Of a stretch of DNA of 38,897 bases, positions 17,609 to 27,327 are shown in pieces. Positions within the stretch are counted from its first letter, which is position 1. Each line of letters starts with the position of its first letter. Both the position numbers and the translations under genes were made by a program. The DNA comes from Candidatus Tetragenococcus pullicola (GTDB lineage: Bacteria; Bacillota; Bacilli; Lactobacillales; Enterococcaceae), in NCBI GenBank assembly GCA_019115705.1, contig DXDB01000182.1:1-38897 (forward strand). Reading direction: 5' to 3'. Below the pieces are notes generated by a model, which worked only from the letters and a program-made list of their open reading frames with translations, had not been told where the DNA came from and did not search any database.

Positions 17609-18427
17609 ATGGAAATTTGTTATTCTGGAAATGATACAAGACTTGCCAGGCTTTTAAAAAGTGATTTTTTTCATAAACTTGTCGATTTACTAGAAGTGGA
17701 TGAAGCACCAACCTTACGTCAATTAAAAGCGGCCTTTTCGCAAAATATTGATCATGATCTTGATTACCTGATAAAAAATAAAATTGTAAGTCGTAAAGAG
17801 CGTCGTTATTTCCTTTTACTAGCGATAAAGCATTATGAAGAAGACCAAGAGATTATTGAAAAATGGACAAAGAAAATAGAAACCTATAGTAAATATAAAA
17901 GTTGGAAGGAAAAAAAGGAATTTTTGATACAACTTAGTCTAGTTGAGTCTCAAGAAATGTATCTTTTTGATACAAATCAGCCGTATGCATCTTTTTACAG
18001 CCTTGAAAATGATAAAATCAAAATTTCTTCTTTATCAATAGAAAAATGGCCACAAACAATTCCTGCTTACTTTTCTTTTTTAAAAAAACCAGAAGCTGGA
18101 TTTTATGAAGAAGCGTTACAGTTGCTTGGAGATGTCAATGAAGATTATTTTTTGAATCAAATTTGGATGGTTCTCGATAAATTAGAAACAGGAAAAAAAC
18201 AAAAAGAAACAATCTTTTTGCGTTCACTCTATCTTTTTGGCATTGTGGAAAACAAGACACGAGCTATTAAAGAAGAAGTAGTCTGTCGGCATGAGAACTA
18301 TTCATTTTCGAATTCTATTCTGAAGGAATTTCAAAAGTTAACCGAATTTCAACAACGCTCTATTTTAGGAGCAATACTTGAAAAACTAGAAGTTTCCGAA
18401 TTTACCATCGTTTATAAAAGAGAATAA
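17609..18427 (+). CDS. DUF1803-like conserved protein of unknown function
   Basis: A 272-residue soluble protein with no signal peptide or membrane segment and a high content of Lys, Glu, Leu and aromatics. I assign it to DUF1803 because of its size, its place next to ppaC (an arrangement I recall from streptococci and enterococci) and a general resemblance; I see no catalytic motif. The first ~60 residues (LRQLKAAF, LIKNKIVSRKERRYFLL) look like a small helical or winged-helix domain, which might bind DNA or a partner. AGGAGA precedes the ATG by 10 bases. It follows the ppaC terminator, and a terminator of its own ends it. Confidence 0.7.
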   Translation: MEICYSGNDTRLARLLKSDFFHKLVDLLEVDEAPTLRQLKAAFSQNIDHDLDYLIKNKIVSRKERRYFLLLAIKHYEEDQEIIEKWTKKIETYSKYKSWKEKKEFLIQLSLVESQEMYLFDTNQPYASFYSLENDKIKISSLSIEKWPQTIPAYFSFLKKPEAGFYEEALQLLGDVNEDYFLNQIWMVLDKLETGKKQKETIFLRSLYLFGIVENKTRAIKEEVVCRHENYSFSNSILKEFQKLTEFQQRSILGAILEKLEVSEFTIVYKRE

Positions 18428-18441
18428 AGATATGAAAACTA

Positions 18442-18477
18442 GACTCAAGAGCAAAAGAAACTCTTGGGTCTTTTTTT
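18442..18477 (+). terminator. Terminator of the DUF1803-like gene
   Basis: GACTCAAGAG and CTCTTGGGTC pair (one G-T) around a 9-base loop, followed by seven T. Confidence 0.9.
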
Positions 18478-18509
18478 GACTATGGGGAAAGTTTTGCTTA
18501 ATTACCCAA

Positions 18510-18690
18510 GCCATTATACTTGGCGATAGTCTTGCTTAGAGTCAACTGAAAAAACGCGTGAAATTGACCTAGGCTGACTGACCCAGAATTGTAAAAGTAG
18601 GCCCGGCAATTGAGTTTGTCGGTACAGAATCGAAAAAAGAGGCCCGGTAACAGGGGCCACCGATATAGAAATCCGGTAATATTCAGTTAT
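18510..18690. repeat. Degenerate ~41-bp tandem repeat
   Basis: AGGCCCGG occurs at 18599 and again at 18640, and the two 41-base units that follow share the pattern AGGCCCGGyAa...CGrTAyAGAA. Two earlier, weaker units end in the same way, at about 18583-18595 (CAGAATTGTAAAA) and 18542-18555 (TCAACTGAAAAAAC). A truncated copy (AATCCGGTAAT) ends the block near 18680. Local GC is higher than in the DNA around it. Short stems such as GGCCC...GGGCC (18641-18659) are possible. No coding sense is convincing on either strand. Confidence 0.6.
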
Positions 18691-19083
18691 GCGAAGATTA
18701 ATCAATCAATTGATAACGAACTCTACGAATCAAATGACACGTTGGATGAAGAAACTCTGTTAATTTTTTTGGATATATTTTTATCTTATTTTAATGTAAA
18801 AGGTTAGATTATGAGAAAAAAGTAAAAAAGCATTTTTTCTTATTGCCATTTTATAATTTTCTTTTTTAATAAGAAAAAAATTAGCACTTGTGAAAATAGA
18901 AGAAGCGATTTTTGAGTTTTTAAAAATTAAGCCGATTGTATCAGCTTTTTATTGAAATTAAAAAGAAAAAAGTTACATGAATATTCATTATTATTGTGAA
19001 AAAATATAAAAAACATTCATAAACTTTTTCATTGTGTCCGCTTTCTTAGTTCTTGTTCATTTTTTTATTTTTTCGAATTTTTA
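18691..19083. other. AT-rich gap before the glycogen operon; possible gene remnant at 18700-18807
   Basis: No complete gene is visible. A plus-strand open frame ending at 18807 (its last residues include ESNDTLDEETLLIFLD) looks protein-like but lacks a start with a ribosome binding site and runs back into the repeat block, so it may be a decayed gene end. From about 18808 to 19083 the DNA is extremely AT-rich with A and T tracts, like bent promoter-upstream DNA. Confidence 0.4.
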
Positions 19084-19111
19084 GGTGAATTTATTAGATT
19101 TATGCTATAAT
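19084..19111 (+). promoter_or_regulatory. Glycogen operon promoter
   Basis: A perfect TATAAT (19106-19111) with TGC directly ahead as an extended -10; the -35 is poor. It would drive glgB and probably the whole operon, leaving an ~75-base leader. Upstream A/T tracts may act as an UP element. Confidence 0.6.
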
Positions 19112-19194
19112 TAGGTTAGAAATATTAATAGTGTTAAGTAGATGTAATTATTAAATTTGTAGCTTTAATAAAAAAATAAGGGGGGATTTTTTAT

Positions 19195-21084
19195 TTGGAT
19201 GAGAAAGAGTTATTAACAGCAGAACAGCGTTTTTTAACAGGCGAAAACTTTTACTTGCAACATTTTTTAGGTGTACAAAAAGAAGCTGAGTGTTATACGT
19301 TTCGAGTCTGGGCTCCTCATGCCCAACAGGTATGGTTGGTTGGTGATTTTAATCAATGGGATGACTCGTTACCCATGACAAAACGGCAAGAATCAGGGGT
19401 CTGGGAAATTTCGTCTGATTTGCCTTCAGAAGGTCAGCTTTATAAGTTTAAAGTGAGACAAGCTTCTGGAAAAGAAATCATGAAACTTGATCCTTTTGCT
19501 ATTACTTTTGAAAAAAGGCCAGGAACTGCTGCTGTTTTGCACACTATTACTGAACGAAAATGGAAAGATGGCTTATGGCGTGGCCGTCAAAAACGTAGTC
19601 GTAGCTTTCAACGTCCCTTAAATATTTATGAAGTTCATGCTAGCTCTTGGAAAACAAAAGAGGACGGCACTCCTTATACCTTTTTTGATTTAAAGGTAGA
19701 ACTGGTTTCATATGTCAAAGAAATGGGCTATACCCATATTGAATTTATGCCATTAACAGAGCATCCACTGGGCATGTCTTGGGGCTATCAAACAACCGGA
19801 TATTTTGCTTTGTCTTCTTATTATGGAACCCCTGAAGAATTTCAAGACTTTGTGGAATATTGTCATTTAAATAATATTGGGGTATTTGTTGATTGGGTGC
19901 CGGCTCATTATTGTGCAAATGAGGATGCCTTGCCCTATTATGATGGGACCCCGACTTTTGAATATGAAGATTCTGATCGGGCTAAAAATAATCGTTGGGG
20001 GACGATTTGTTTTGATTTAGGCAAACCGCAAGTTCAGAGTTTTTTGATTTCAAGCGCTCTTTTTTGGATAGAAATGTATCATGTTGATGGTATTCGAGCC
20101 GATGCTGTTTCAAGCATGCTTTACCTTGATTATGATGAAGGACCATGGACACCAAATGAAGAAGGAGGAAATCGTAATTACGAAGGGTTTTATTTCTTAC
20201 AAAAATTAAATGCTGTCATTAAACTGGCGCACCCACAAACGTTGATGATGGCTGAAGAAAGTACTTCTGAAACAAAGATTACAGGAACGATAGAAGAAGG
20301 TGCTTTGGGTTTTGATTACAAGTGGAACATGGGTTGGATGAACGATATTTTACGTTTTTATGAAATGGACCCAATTTATCGTAAAGATCATTTTACCTTA
20401 TTGACTTTTTCTTTCATGTACATGATGAATGAAAATTATATTTTACCGTTTTCCCATGATGAAGTTGTTCATGGAAAGAAAAGTCTGATGCATAAAATGT
20501 GGGGAGATCGATATAAGCAATTTTCACAATTACGAAATATGTATACCTATTTAATGACACATCCTGGGAAAAAATTATTGTTTATGGGAAGTGAATGGGG
20601 ACAGTTTTTAGAATGGAAATATGATGAAGGGTTGGAATGGGTCGATTTAAATGATTCGATGAACAAAAAAATGCAAGTGTTCACCAAAACGCTTAATGAA
20701 CTATACCATCAACAACGTTCTTTATGGGAGTTAGAAGGTTCGTATGACACCATCGAAATTATTGATGCTGACAATCAGGACGAATCGATACTGACCTTTA
20801 TGCGAAAAGGAAAGCGTAAAAAAGACTTTTTGATCATTGTATTAAATTTGACGCCTATTGAGCGCCACGATTTTCCTATTGGTGTTCCTTATAAAGGTGT
20901 CTACACTGAGATTCTTAATACTGAGAAAAAAGAGTTTGGAGGAACATGGACCGCATCAAATCCGGATCGAGAAACCAGTGATGTTCCTTTTAAAAAATAC
21001 AATCAACAGATCCAAACGATTGTACCGGCATTAGGTGCACTGATCATTCAACCAAATAAGATCAAGCTTACAAATAAAAATTAA
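19195..21084 (+). CDS. glgB: 1,4-alpha-glucan branching enzyme (GlgB)
   Basis: A 629-residue GH13 enzyme that cuts alpha-1,4 chains and rejoins them as alpha-1,6 branches in glycogen. The N-terminal CBM48-type beta-sandwich covers about residues 25-115 ([20 protein letters not shown]). The (beta/alpha)8 barrel shows VDWVPAHY, the nucleophile Asp303 in [11 protein letters not shown], the acid/base Glu354 in MMAEEST, and [11 protein letters not shown]-terminal beta domain follows from about 530. The TTG start at 19195 is 8 bases after the strong GGGGGGA site, and no in-frame ATG competes. It is the first gene of the operon and comparable in length to B. subtilis GlgB. Confidence 0.96.
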   Translation: MDEKELLTAEQRFLTGENFYLQHFLGVQKEAECYTFRVWAPHAQQVWLVGDFNQWDDSLPMTKRQESGVWEISSDLPSEGQLYKFKVRQASGKEIMKLDPFAITFEKRPGTAAVLHTITERKWKDGLWRGRQKRSRSFQRPLNIYEVHASSWKTKEDGTPYTFFDLKVELVSYVKEMGYTHIEFMPLTEHPLGMSWGYQTTGYFALSSYYGTPEEFQDFVEYCHLNNIGVFVDWVPAHYCANEDALPYYDGTPTFEYEDSDRAKNNRWGTICFDLGKPQVQSFLISSALFWIEMYHVDGIRADAVSSMLYLDYDEGPWTPNEEGGNRNYEGFYFLQKLNAVIKLAHPQTLMMAEESTSETKITGTIEEGALGFDYKWNMGWMNDILRFYEMDPIYRKDHFTLLTFSFMYMMNENYILPFSHDEVVHGKKSLMHKMWGDRYKQFSQLRNMYTYLMTHPGKKLLFMGSEWGQFLEWKYDEGLEWVDLNDSMNKKMQVFTKTLNELYHQQRSLWELEGSYDTIEIIDADNQDESILTFMRKGKRKKDFLIIVLNLTPIERHDFPIGVPYKGVYTEILNTEKKEFGGTWTASNPDRETSDVPFKKYNQQIQTIVPALGALIIQPNKIKLTNKN

Positions 21085-21103
21085 AACGTGAAGGGAGGAA
21101 AAG

Positions 21104-22264
21104 GTGACTATCACCGATTCTATGAAAACAGAAATGGTAGCTATGATATTGGCTGGTGGCCAAGGAACAAGATTAGGAAAGTTGACACAAAGTATTGCAA
21201 AGCCTGCAGTGCCGTTTGGAGGAAGATATCGAATTATTGATTTTACCTTGAGTAATTGTGCCAATTCGGGAATCAAAAATGTAGGTGTTGTCACACAGTA
21301 TCAACCATTAGCACTAAATAGTCACATCGGTAATGGGGCTAGTTGGGGCTTAGATGGTATCAATGCCGGCGTGACAATTTTGCAGCCTTACTCTAGTTCT
21401 GAAGGCAGCAAATGGTTTGAAGGAACTGCTCATGCCATCTATCAAAATATGGCCTATATCGATCAACTGGATCCACAATATGTATTAATCTTATCTGGGG
21501 ATCATATTTATAAAATGGATTATGAAGATATGTTGGCCAATCATAAACGAAACAACGCAGCCTTATCAGTGGCTGTGCTTGAAGTTCCAATGAAAGAAGC
21601 ATCACGCTTTGGCATTATGAATACCGATGATAATGATCGAATCATTGAATTTGATGAAAAACCAGAGCATCCTAAAAGTAATTTGGCTTCAATGGGAATC
21701 TATATCTTTAATTGGAGTCGCTTAAGAAAAATGTTGAATAACAACTTTTCTAAAGATAGTACCATGAGTGATTTTGGTAAGCATGTTATTCCAGCGTATT
21801 TAGACAGTGGCGAAAATGTCTTTGCTTATCGTTTCCAAGGGTATTGGAAAGATGTAGGAACGATTGATTCTTTATGGGAAGCCAATATGGAGTTTTTAGA
21901 TCCAGAGATGGAATTAGACATCCGTGATAAAGCTTGGCGAATTTATTCGAAAAATCGCATTGCACCGCCACATTTTATAACGCAAACCGGATCAGCTTCT
22001 AATTCGTTGATTTGTGATGGTTGTTATATTGCAGGTGATGTTAAGCATAGTATTTTATCAGATGATGTCCAAATAAAAGAAGGCGCTCAGGTGACAGATA
22101 GTGTGATTATGTCAGGAGCAACGATTGGGAAAAATGCGAAAATCCATCGGGCCATCATTGGAGAAGATGCTATTATTGGCGATCATGCAGAAATTGATGG
22201 GACAGATGAAATTGATGTGGTCGGTTATTCTGAAGTGATTGGGGTGAAAAATTATGAAGACTAA
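21104..22264 (+). CDS. glgC: Glucose-1-phosphate adenylyltransferase, catalytic subunit (GlgC)
   Basis: A 386-residue enzyme that makes ADP-glucose from ATP and glucose-1-phosphate, the committed step of glycogen synthesis. The nucleotidyltransferase domain shows the pyrophosphorylase signature [13 protein letters not shown] and later [29 protein letters not shown] and FDEKP. The C-terminal part (about 275-386) is a left-handed beta-helix with repeating hexapeptides. I take GTG 21104, 7 bases after AGGGAGG; ATG 21122 is the fallback. It overlaps glgD by 11 bases, which suggests coupled synthesis of the two subunits. Confidence 0.96.
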   Translation: MTITDSMKTEMVAMILAGGQGTRLGKLTQSIAKPAVPFGGRYRIIDFTLSNCANSGIKNVGVVTQYQPLALNSHIGNGASWGLDGINAGVTILQPYSSSEGSKWFEGTAHAIYQNMAYIDQLDPQYVLILSGDHIYKMDYEDMLANHKRNNAALSVAVLEVPMKEASRFGIMNTDDNDRIIEFDEKPEHPKSNLASMGIYIFNWSRLRKMLNNNFSKDSTMSDFGKHVIPAYLDSGENVFAYRFQGYWKDVGTIDSLWEANMEFLDPEMELDIRDKAWRIYSKNRIAPPHFITQTGSASNSLICDGCYIAGDVKHSILSDDVQIKEGAQVTDSVIMSGATIGKNAKIHRAIIGEDAIIGDHAEIDGTDEIDVVGYSEVIGVKNYED

Positions 22265-23399
22265 TAAAATGGCAGCGATTATTGGTAACGTACGGCATTA
22301 CGACGAGCTTAACCCCTTGTTGGAAAAGCGTCCAATTTCGACGTTACCCTATGATAGCAAGTATCGTTTGATCGATTTTAATTTATCAAATATTGCCAAT
22401 GCCAACGTTACTTCTTTATTTATGGTTTTTAAAGACAACGAATTACGTTCAGCTTTTGACCATATTGGTGGTGGGAATGAATGGAATCTAGATGGCGTCT
22501 CCAATCGTTTCTTCTTTCATAATTACTCTGATTATGAAAAATTGGGAGATAATGATGCGGCCTATTTTGAAAACATTATTGATTATCTAAAGAAGTCAAA
22601 GTCGGAATATACGGTTTATATGAATAGTAATATATTATGTAATATTGACTTGCGTTCGGTGTTGCATATTCATCAAACGCGCGCTTGTGAGATGACGGTC
22701 GTTTACAAAAAAGTTCCGGCCTCTATTGTCTACAAAGAAGATATTGTTCTTGAATTAGACAATGAGCACACCATTGCTAGAAGTCATGTAGCCAAAGAAA
22801 CGAAATTAGATGACTATGTCAATCTTTGTACGGGTATTTTTCTTCTAAAGACAGACGTATTGATTGCTATTTTAGAAGAAAAAATCGCTGATGGAGTTTC
22901 GGGAAAATTGGAAGAATTTTTACGGGAGCGAATTGATGCTTCTACCAATGCTTATGAGTATACAGGTTATTTAAGTAATATTTTTGATATTGTTTCTTAT
23001 TACAATGCCAATATGGATATGTTAGATACGCAAAAATTTAATTCTCTGTTATATTCTAGTCAAAAAATTTATACAAAAATAAAAAATGAGGTACCTACTT
23101 ATTATACAAAATCATCAGTGGTGAATAATAGTCAATTTGCAACAGGCTGTATTGTGAAAGGGCAAGTAGAAAATTCTTTGGTTGGGCGAGGGACGATTGT
23201 TGAAGAAAATGCCAAAATTGAACAGTCTTTGATCTTTCAAAATGCTAATATCGAAAGTGATGCAGAGATCTCTTATGCTATTTTAGATAAAAATGTTCAT
23301 GTAGCCAGTGGCGTCAAAATACAAGGGTCTAAAGAAAAACCAATGGTGGTGAAAAAAGGATCCTATGTGAAAGAAAATATTTTAGGAGGAGCAAAATGA
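22254..23399 (+). CDS. glgD: GlgD, non-catalytic/regulatory subunit of ADP-glucose pyrophosphorylase
   Basis: A 381-residue paralogue of GlgC. The fold is kept ([14 protein letters not shown], then a beta-helix tail with repeated I-V-G hexads). But the N-terminal signature that binds ATP phosphates is lost: where GlgC has GGQGTRL, this protein has [15 protein letters not shown]. That is characteristic of GlgD, which in Bacillus-type systems joins GlgC in a hetero-oligomer and raises its activity. It overlaps glgC at the front and shares the ATGA with glgA at the end. Confidence 0.93.
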   Translation: MKTNKMAAIIGNVRHYDELNPLLEKRPISTLPYDSKYRLIDFNLSNIANANVTSLFMVFKDNELRSAFDHIGGGNEWNLDGVSNRFFFHNYSDYEKLGDNDAAYFENIIDYLKKSKSEYTVYMNSNILCNIDLRSVLHIHQTRACEMTVVYKKVPASIVYKEDIVLELDNEHTIARSHVAKETKLDDYVNLCTGIFLLKTDVLIAILEEKIADGVSGKLEEFLRERIDASTNAYEYTGYLSNIFDIVSYYNANMDMLDTQKFNSLLYSSQKIYTKIKNEVPTYYTKSSVVNNSQFATGCIVKGQVENSLVGRGTIVEENAKIEQSLIFQNANIESDAEISYAILDKNVHVASGVKIQGSKEKPMVVKKGSYVKENILGGAK

Positions 23400-24826
23400 A
23401 AGTACTTTTTACTGCTGCAGAATGTGCTCCTTTTTTTAAAACAGGCGGGTTGGGTGATGTGTGTGGCACCCTACCCAAGGAATTAGTAAAAAAGGGAGTC
23501 GAAACAATCGTTGTGTTACCTTTTTTTACAAGCATGGCTGAAAAGTATCAACAACAATGTGAGCATCTTTTTGATTTTACGGTTGAAGTGGGCTGGCGCA
23601 AACAATATTGTGGTGTCAAGCGCTTGAATTTTGAAGGGGTCACTTACTATTTCATCGATAATCTTTATTATTTCGATCGAAAAGAATTGTATGGGTATTA
23701 CGATGATGGCGAACGCTTTGCTTTTTTCCAAATGGCTGTGATTGAGTTGATGGAAAAGATTGACTTTATTCCTGACGTTTTGCATGCCAATGATTATCAT
23801 AGTGCGATGATCCCTTTTTTATTAAAGGAAAAATACCATTGGATAAAGGCTTATCGTTCGATTAAAACAGTTCTGACGATTCATAATATTGAGTTTCAAG
23901 GCTGGTATGCTAAAGAAGTGTTGCCAGATTTATTTGGAATGGGGACACAACGTTACGATGATGGAACGGTACGGATGAACGATGCTTTAAATTTTATGAA
24001 GGCGGGTATTTTATATGCCGATCGTGTCACGACGGTCAGTCCTTCTTATGCAGAAGAAATTAAAACCACAGAATTTGGCTGTGGACTTGATGGAATTTTA
24101 CGTATGGAAAGTGGTAAATTAGTTGGTATTTTAAATGGTATTGACTATGATCTTAATAATCCAGAGACAGATACCTCTTTACCTTACCATTATTCAGTTG
24201 AGGATCTTTCAGGGAAGTATAAAAATAAAGCAGCCCTTCAAGAAGAAATGAACTTACCTATTGCACCTGACATTCCTTTGATTGCTGTGGTCAGTCGCTT
24301 GACCTATCAAAAGGGATTTCATTTAGTCATTGACGAATTTGAAAATCTATTACAATTTCCGGTTCAATTTGTGCTATTAGGAACCGGTGATCCACGCTTT
24401 GAGCAAGGGTTTCAAAATATAGCTGCACGTTATCCAGATAAATGTGCGATCAATATTTCGTTTGACGTTCAGTTGGCACAACGGCTTTATGCTGGCGCCG
24501 ATTTGTTCCTAATGCCTTCTTCATTTGAACCTTGTGGCTTATCTCAGATGATTGCCATGCGTTATGGGACCTTACCCATTGTTCATGAAGTAGGAGGCTT
24601 AAAAGATACAGTTGACTCCTTTAATCCTGTTTCTGGACAAGGAACTGGATTTGGCTTTCAAGAATTTACATCTTATCAACTGATGCAAAGTATCAAGCTT
24701 GCTTTAAATACGTATGAAAAAGCGCCAGATACTTGGTCGCAGTTACAAAAAAGAGCGATGAACCAGGATTTTCGTTGGGAAACCAGCAGTCAAAGATATA
24801 TAACCTTGTATAAAAGTATCGTATAA
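23396..24826 (+). CDS. glgA: Glycogen synthase (GlgA), GT5
   Basis: A 476-residue ADP-glucose-dependent transferase that extends alpha-1,4 glucan chains. The ADP-glucose-binding KTGGLGDV motif is at residues 15-22. The second Rossmann domain holds [14 protein letters not shown] and the C-terminal glycosyltransferase motif [29 protein letters not shown] with its conserved Glu. The length is typical of bacterial GT5 synthases. It starts inside the glgD stop (ATGA), with AGGAGG just ahead. Confidence 0.97.
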   Translation: MKVLFTAAECAPFFKTGGLGDVCGTLPKELVKKGVETIVVLPFFTSMAEKYQQQCEHLFDFTVEVGWRKQYCGVKRLNFEGVTYYFIDNLYYFDRKELYGYYDDGERFAFFQMAVIELMEKIDFIPDVLHANDYHSAMIPFLLKEKYHWIKAYRSIKTVLTIHNIEFQGWYAKEVLPDLFGMGTQRYDDGTVRMNDALNFMKAGILYADRVTTVSPSYAEEIKTTEFGCGLDGILRMESGKLVGILNGIDYDLNNPETDTSLPYHYSVEDLSGKYKNKAALQEEMNLPIAPDIPLIAVVSRLTYQKGFHLVIDEFENLLQFPVQFVLLGTGDPRFEQGFQNIAARYPDKCAINISFDVQLAQRLYAGADLFLMPSSFEPCGLSQMIAMRYGTLPIVHEVGGLKDTVDSFNPVSGQGTGFGFQEFTSYQLMQSIKLALNTYEKAPDTWSQLQKRAMNQDFRWETSSQRYITLYKSIV

Positions 24827-24834
24827 GTTGTGTA

Positions 24835-24867
24835 GGCTGAAACATCAGGGGGGTGTTTCAGCCAATT
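24835..24867 (+). other. Hairpin between glgA and glgP
   Basis: GGCTGAAACA and TGTTTCAGCC form a perfect 10-bp stem with a 9-base G-rich loop, followed by AATTTTC. The T-run is short, so it may be a partial terminator or an RNA-stability element that lowers or separates expression of glgP relative to the biosynthetic genes. Confidence 0.7.
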
Positions 24868-24885
24868 TTCTAAAAGGAGACGGCT

Positions 24886-27327
24886 ATGGAAATTACCAAA
24901 GAGTTATTAAAAGAAGAGTTACGTAAAAGAGTTCGTGATAGTTATGCGTTGGAATTAGAAGATGCCACTTCAAATGAACTATTTTACGCGTTAGGGGCTT
25001 TTGTAAAAGCGACGTATAATGACAATTGGCGTAAAACATGGAAAAATTATTTAACCGAAGAACAAAAACAAGTTTATTATTTTTCAATTGAATTTTTGCC
25101 CGGTAAAATGTTAAAGAGCAACCTATTGAATTTAGGGATTTTAGATTTAGTGGAAGAAACATTAGCTGAAATTGATGTTACCTTAGAAGATTTAGTGGAT
25201 GTTGAAAAAGATATGGCTTTAGGAAATGGTGGCTTAGGTCGTTTGGCATCTTGTTTTATGGATTCGATTGCCTCCAGTGGCTTACCAGGAAATGGCAACG
25301 GGATCCGTTATGAATATGGTTTATTTAAACAAAAGTTTGTCGACGGCTACCAAGTTGAGTTGCCAGATGAATGGTTAAATGGTGGCAATGTTTGGGAGAT
25401 AAGACGCGAAAGTAAAGCTTGTAATGTTCATTTTGGTGGCAATGTTTATATGAAAAAAAATGCGGTAGGCAAATTAAAACCTATTGCTGAAGATGAAACG
25501 ATTATTCGAGCAGTTCCTTATGATACGGGGATGGTTGGTTACGAAAATGGGATTGTAAATACCATGCGTCTTTGGAGTGTGGAGGTTTCTCCAGAACAAG
25601 AAAGTAAATTTAATAGTATTGCTTCACGTCGAGCCATTAAAGATTTGACAGCTGTTTTATACCCGGATGATTCAAATGAAGATGGTCGATTGATTCGACT
25701 AATGCAAGAATATTTCTTTGTTTCTGCAGGTGTACAAAGTATTATTCGCTATTACAAAAAATTGAATAAATCTTGGCATGCCTTGAGTGAAAAAATTGCG
25801 ATTCATATTAATGATACCCACCCAGCTTTGTGTATTCCAGAATTGATGCGAATTTTGATGGATGAACACGATGTCAATTGGGAGCAGGCTTGGGATATTA
25901 CTGTCAAAGTTATGAGTTATACGAACCATACCATCATGGCCGAAGCTTTGGAGAAGTGGCCCATTTATATGATGAAGCGTGTATCACCACGAATGTTTCA
26001 AATTATTGAAGAAATCGATCGACGATTTGTAGCATCGATGCGCGGAATCCATCCAGAAGCATTGATTCAGCGAACTCGAATCATTCAAGGGGATCAAATT
26101 CATATGGCGAATTTAGCGATTATTGGTAGTCATAGTACCAATGGCGTTGCTAAAATCCATTCAGATTTGTTAAAAGCAGTCGTGTTACATGATTTTTATG
26201 TGATTTATCCTGATCGATTCAATAATAAAACGAACGGGATCGCTGAACGTCGTTGGTTACAGTTAGCCAATGAACCTTTGGCAAAGGTATTAGATGAAAC
26301 AATTGGGACGTCTTGGCGAAGTGATTCTACTGATTTGAAACTATTGATGAATTATCAAGAGGACCCAAATGTATTGAATCAACTGGCTTGTGCCAAACTG
26401 CAAAAAAAGAAAGAATTGGCGAGCTATATTCAAAAAGAGACAGGAATCACTGTGTCCCCAGATGCCATTTTTGATGTTCAAATTAAACGACTACATGCTT
26501 ATAAACGTCAACTACTCAATCTTTTGCACATTTTAAAGCTGTACTTTGATTTAAAAGAAAACCCTGAATTAGATTTGATACCACGTGTATTTATTTTTGG
26601 CGCCAAAGCTGCACCAAGTTATCATTATGCAAAATCAATCATTAAAGTAATTAATGAAACAGCCCGTATGATTAATGAAGATGAAAGTATTGATGGAAAA
26701 ATTAAAGTGGTCTTTTTACCGAACTATAATGTTTCGCTGGCTGAAAAAATTATTCCAGCAGCCGATGTCAGTGAACAAATCTCTTTGGCCTCAAAAGAAG
26801 CTTCAGGAACTAGCAATATGAAACTGATGCTAAATGGAGCCATCACCATTGCTACGTTGGATGGGGCAAATATCGAAATAAGAAATGCAGTAGGTGAGGA
26901 TAACATTTGTGTCTTTGGTCTAACTGAACAAGAAGTTTATGCTTATTATGAAAATAAAGCTTATTCTTCTCAAAAAATATATGATGAAAATCCTGCCTTG
27001 CAACAAATTTTAAATGCCTTTATTAACGGTACTATTCCTAATATTGAGTCTGAGGGAAGAGAAATTTTTGATTCGTTACTTTTATATAATGACGAATATT
27101 TTGTATTACGAGATTTTGATTCTTATTGTCAGGCGCACTCCCGAATTCATGCAGCCTATAAGGATCAACAAGAGTGGCAGAAAATCAGTTTGATAAATAT
27201 TGCCAACGCTGGTGATTTTTCTTCTGATAAAACGGTAAATCAGTATGCAGAAGACATCTGGCAAATCCAACCGTTGTTTGCGCATACTCAAAAAGAAGGG
27301 ATTAGCGATGGCAATTATTCACTATGA
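24886..27327 (+). CDS. glgP: Glycogen phosphorylase (GlgP), GT35
   Basis: An 813-residue PLP enzyme that releases glucose-1-phosphate from glycogen ends. Family motifs include YFSIEFLPGKML, LGNGGLGRLASCFMDS, the KTNGIAERRW loop, and the PLP-binding region EASGTSNMKLMLNGA, with Lys646 as the cofactor lysine. AAAGGAGA lies ahead of the ATG. The 3' end overlaps the next gene by 20 bases. With GlgC upstream, it lets the cell cycle glucose-1-phosphate in and out of storage; a phosphoglucomutase is not in the window. Confidence 0.97.
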   Translation: MEITKELLKEELRKRVRDSYALELEDATSNELFYALGAFVKATYNDNWRKTWKNYLTEEQKQVYYFSIEFLPGKMLKSNLLNLGILDLVEETLAEIDVTLEDLVDVEKDMALGNGGLGRLASCFMDSIASSGLPGNGNGIRYEYGLFKQKFVDGYQVELPDEWLNGGNVWEIRRESKACNVHFGGNVYMKKNAVGKLKPIAEDETIIRAVPYDTGMVGYENGIVNTMRLWSVEVSPEQESKFNSIASRRAIKDLTAVLYPDDSNEDGRLIRLMQEYFFVSAGVQSIIRYYKKLNKSWHALSEKIAIHINDTHPALCIPELMRILMDEHDVNWEQAWDITVKVMSYTNHTIMAEALEKWPIYMMKRVSPRMFQIIEEIDRRFVASMRGIHPEALIQRTRIIQGDQIHMANLAIIGSHSTNGVAKIHSDLLKAVVLHDFYVIYPDRFNNKTNGIAERRWLQLANEPLAKVLDETIGTSWRSDSTDLKLLMNYQEDPNVLNQLACAKLQKKKELASYIQKETGITVSPDAIFDVQIKRLHAYKRQLLNLLHILKLYFDLKENPELDLIPRVFIFGAKAAPSYHYAKSIIKVINETARMINEDESIDGKIKVVFLPNYNVSLAEKIIPAADVSEQISLASKEASGTSNMKLMLNGAITIATLDGANIEIRNAVGEDNICVFGLTEQEVYAYYENKAYSSQKIYDENPALQQILNAFINGTIPNIESEGREIFDSLLLYNDEYFVLRDFDSYCQAHSRIHAAYKDQQEWQKISLINIANAGDFSSDKTVNQYAEDIWQIQPLFAHTQKEGISDGNYSL

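Noticed and set aside
18514-18705. Minus-strand 63-residue ORF over the 41-bp repeat
   Set aside because: The repeat period is not a multiple of three, the frame has no start signals, and the peptide looks like repeat translation.
19033-19046. CcpA cre site upstream of glgB
   Set aside because: TGTGTCCGCTTTCT has the central CG but at least three mismatches to the cre consensus in its arms.
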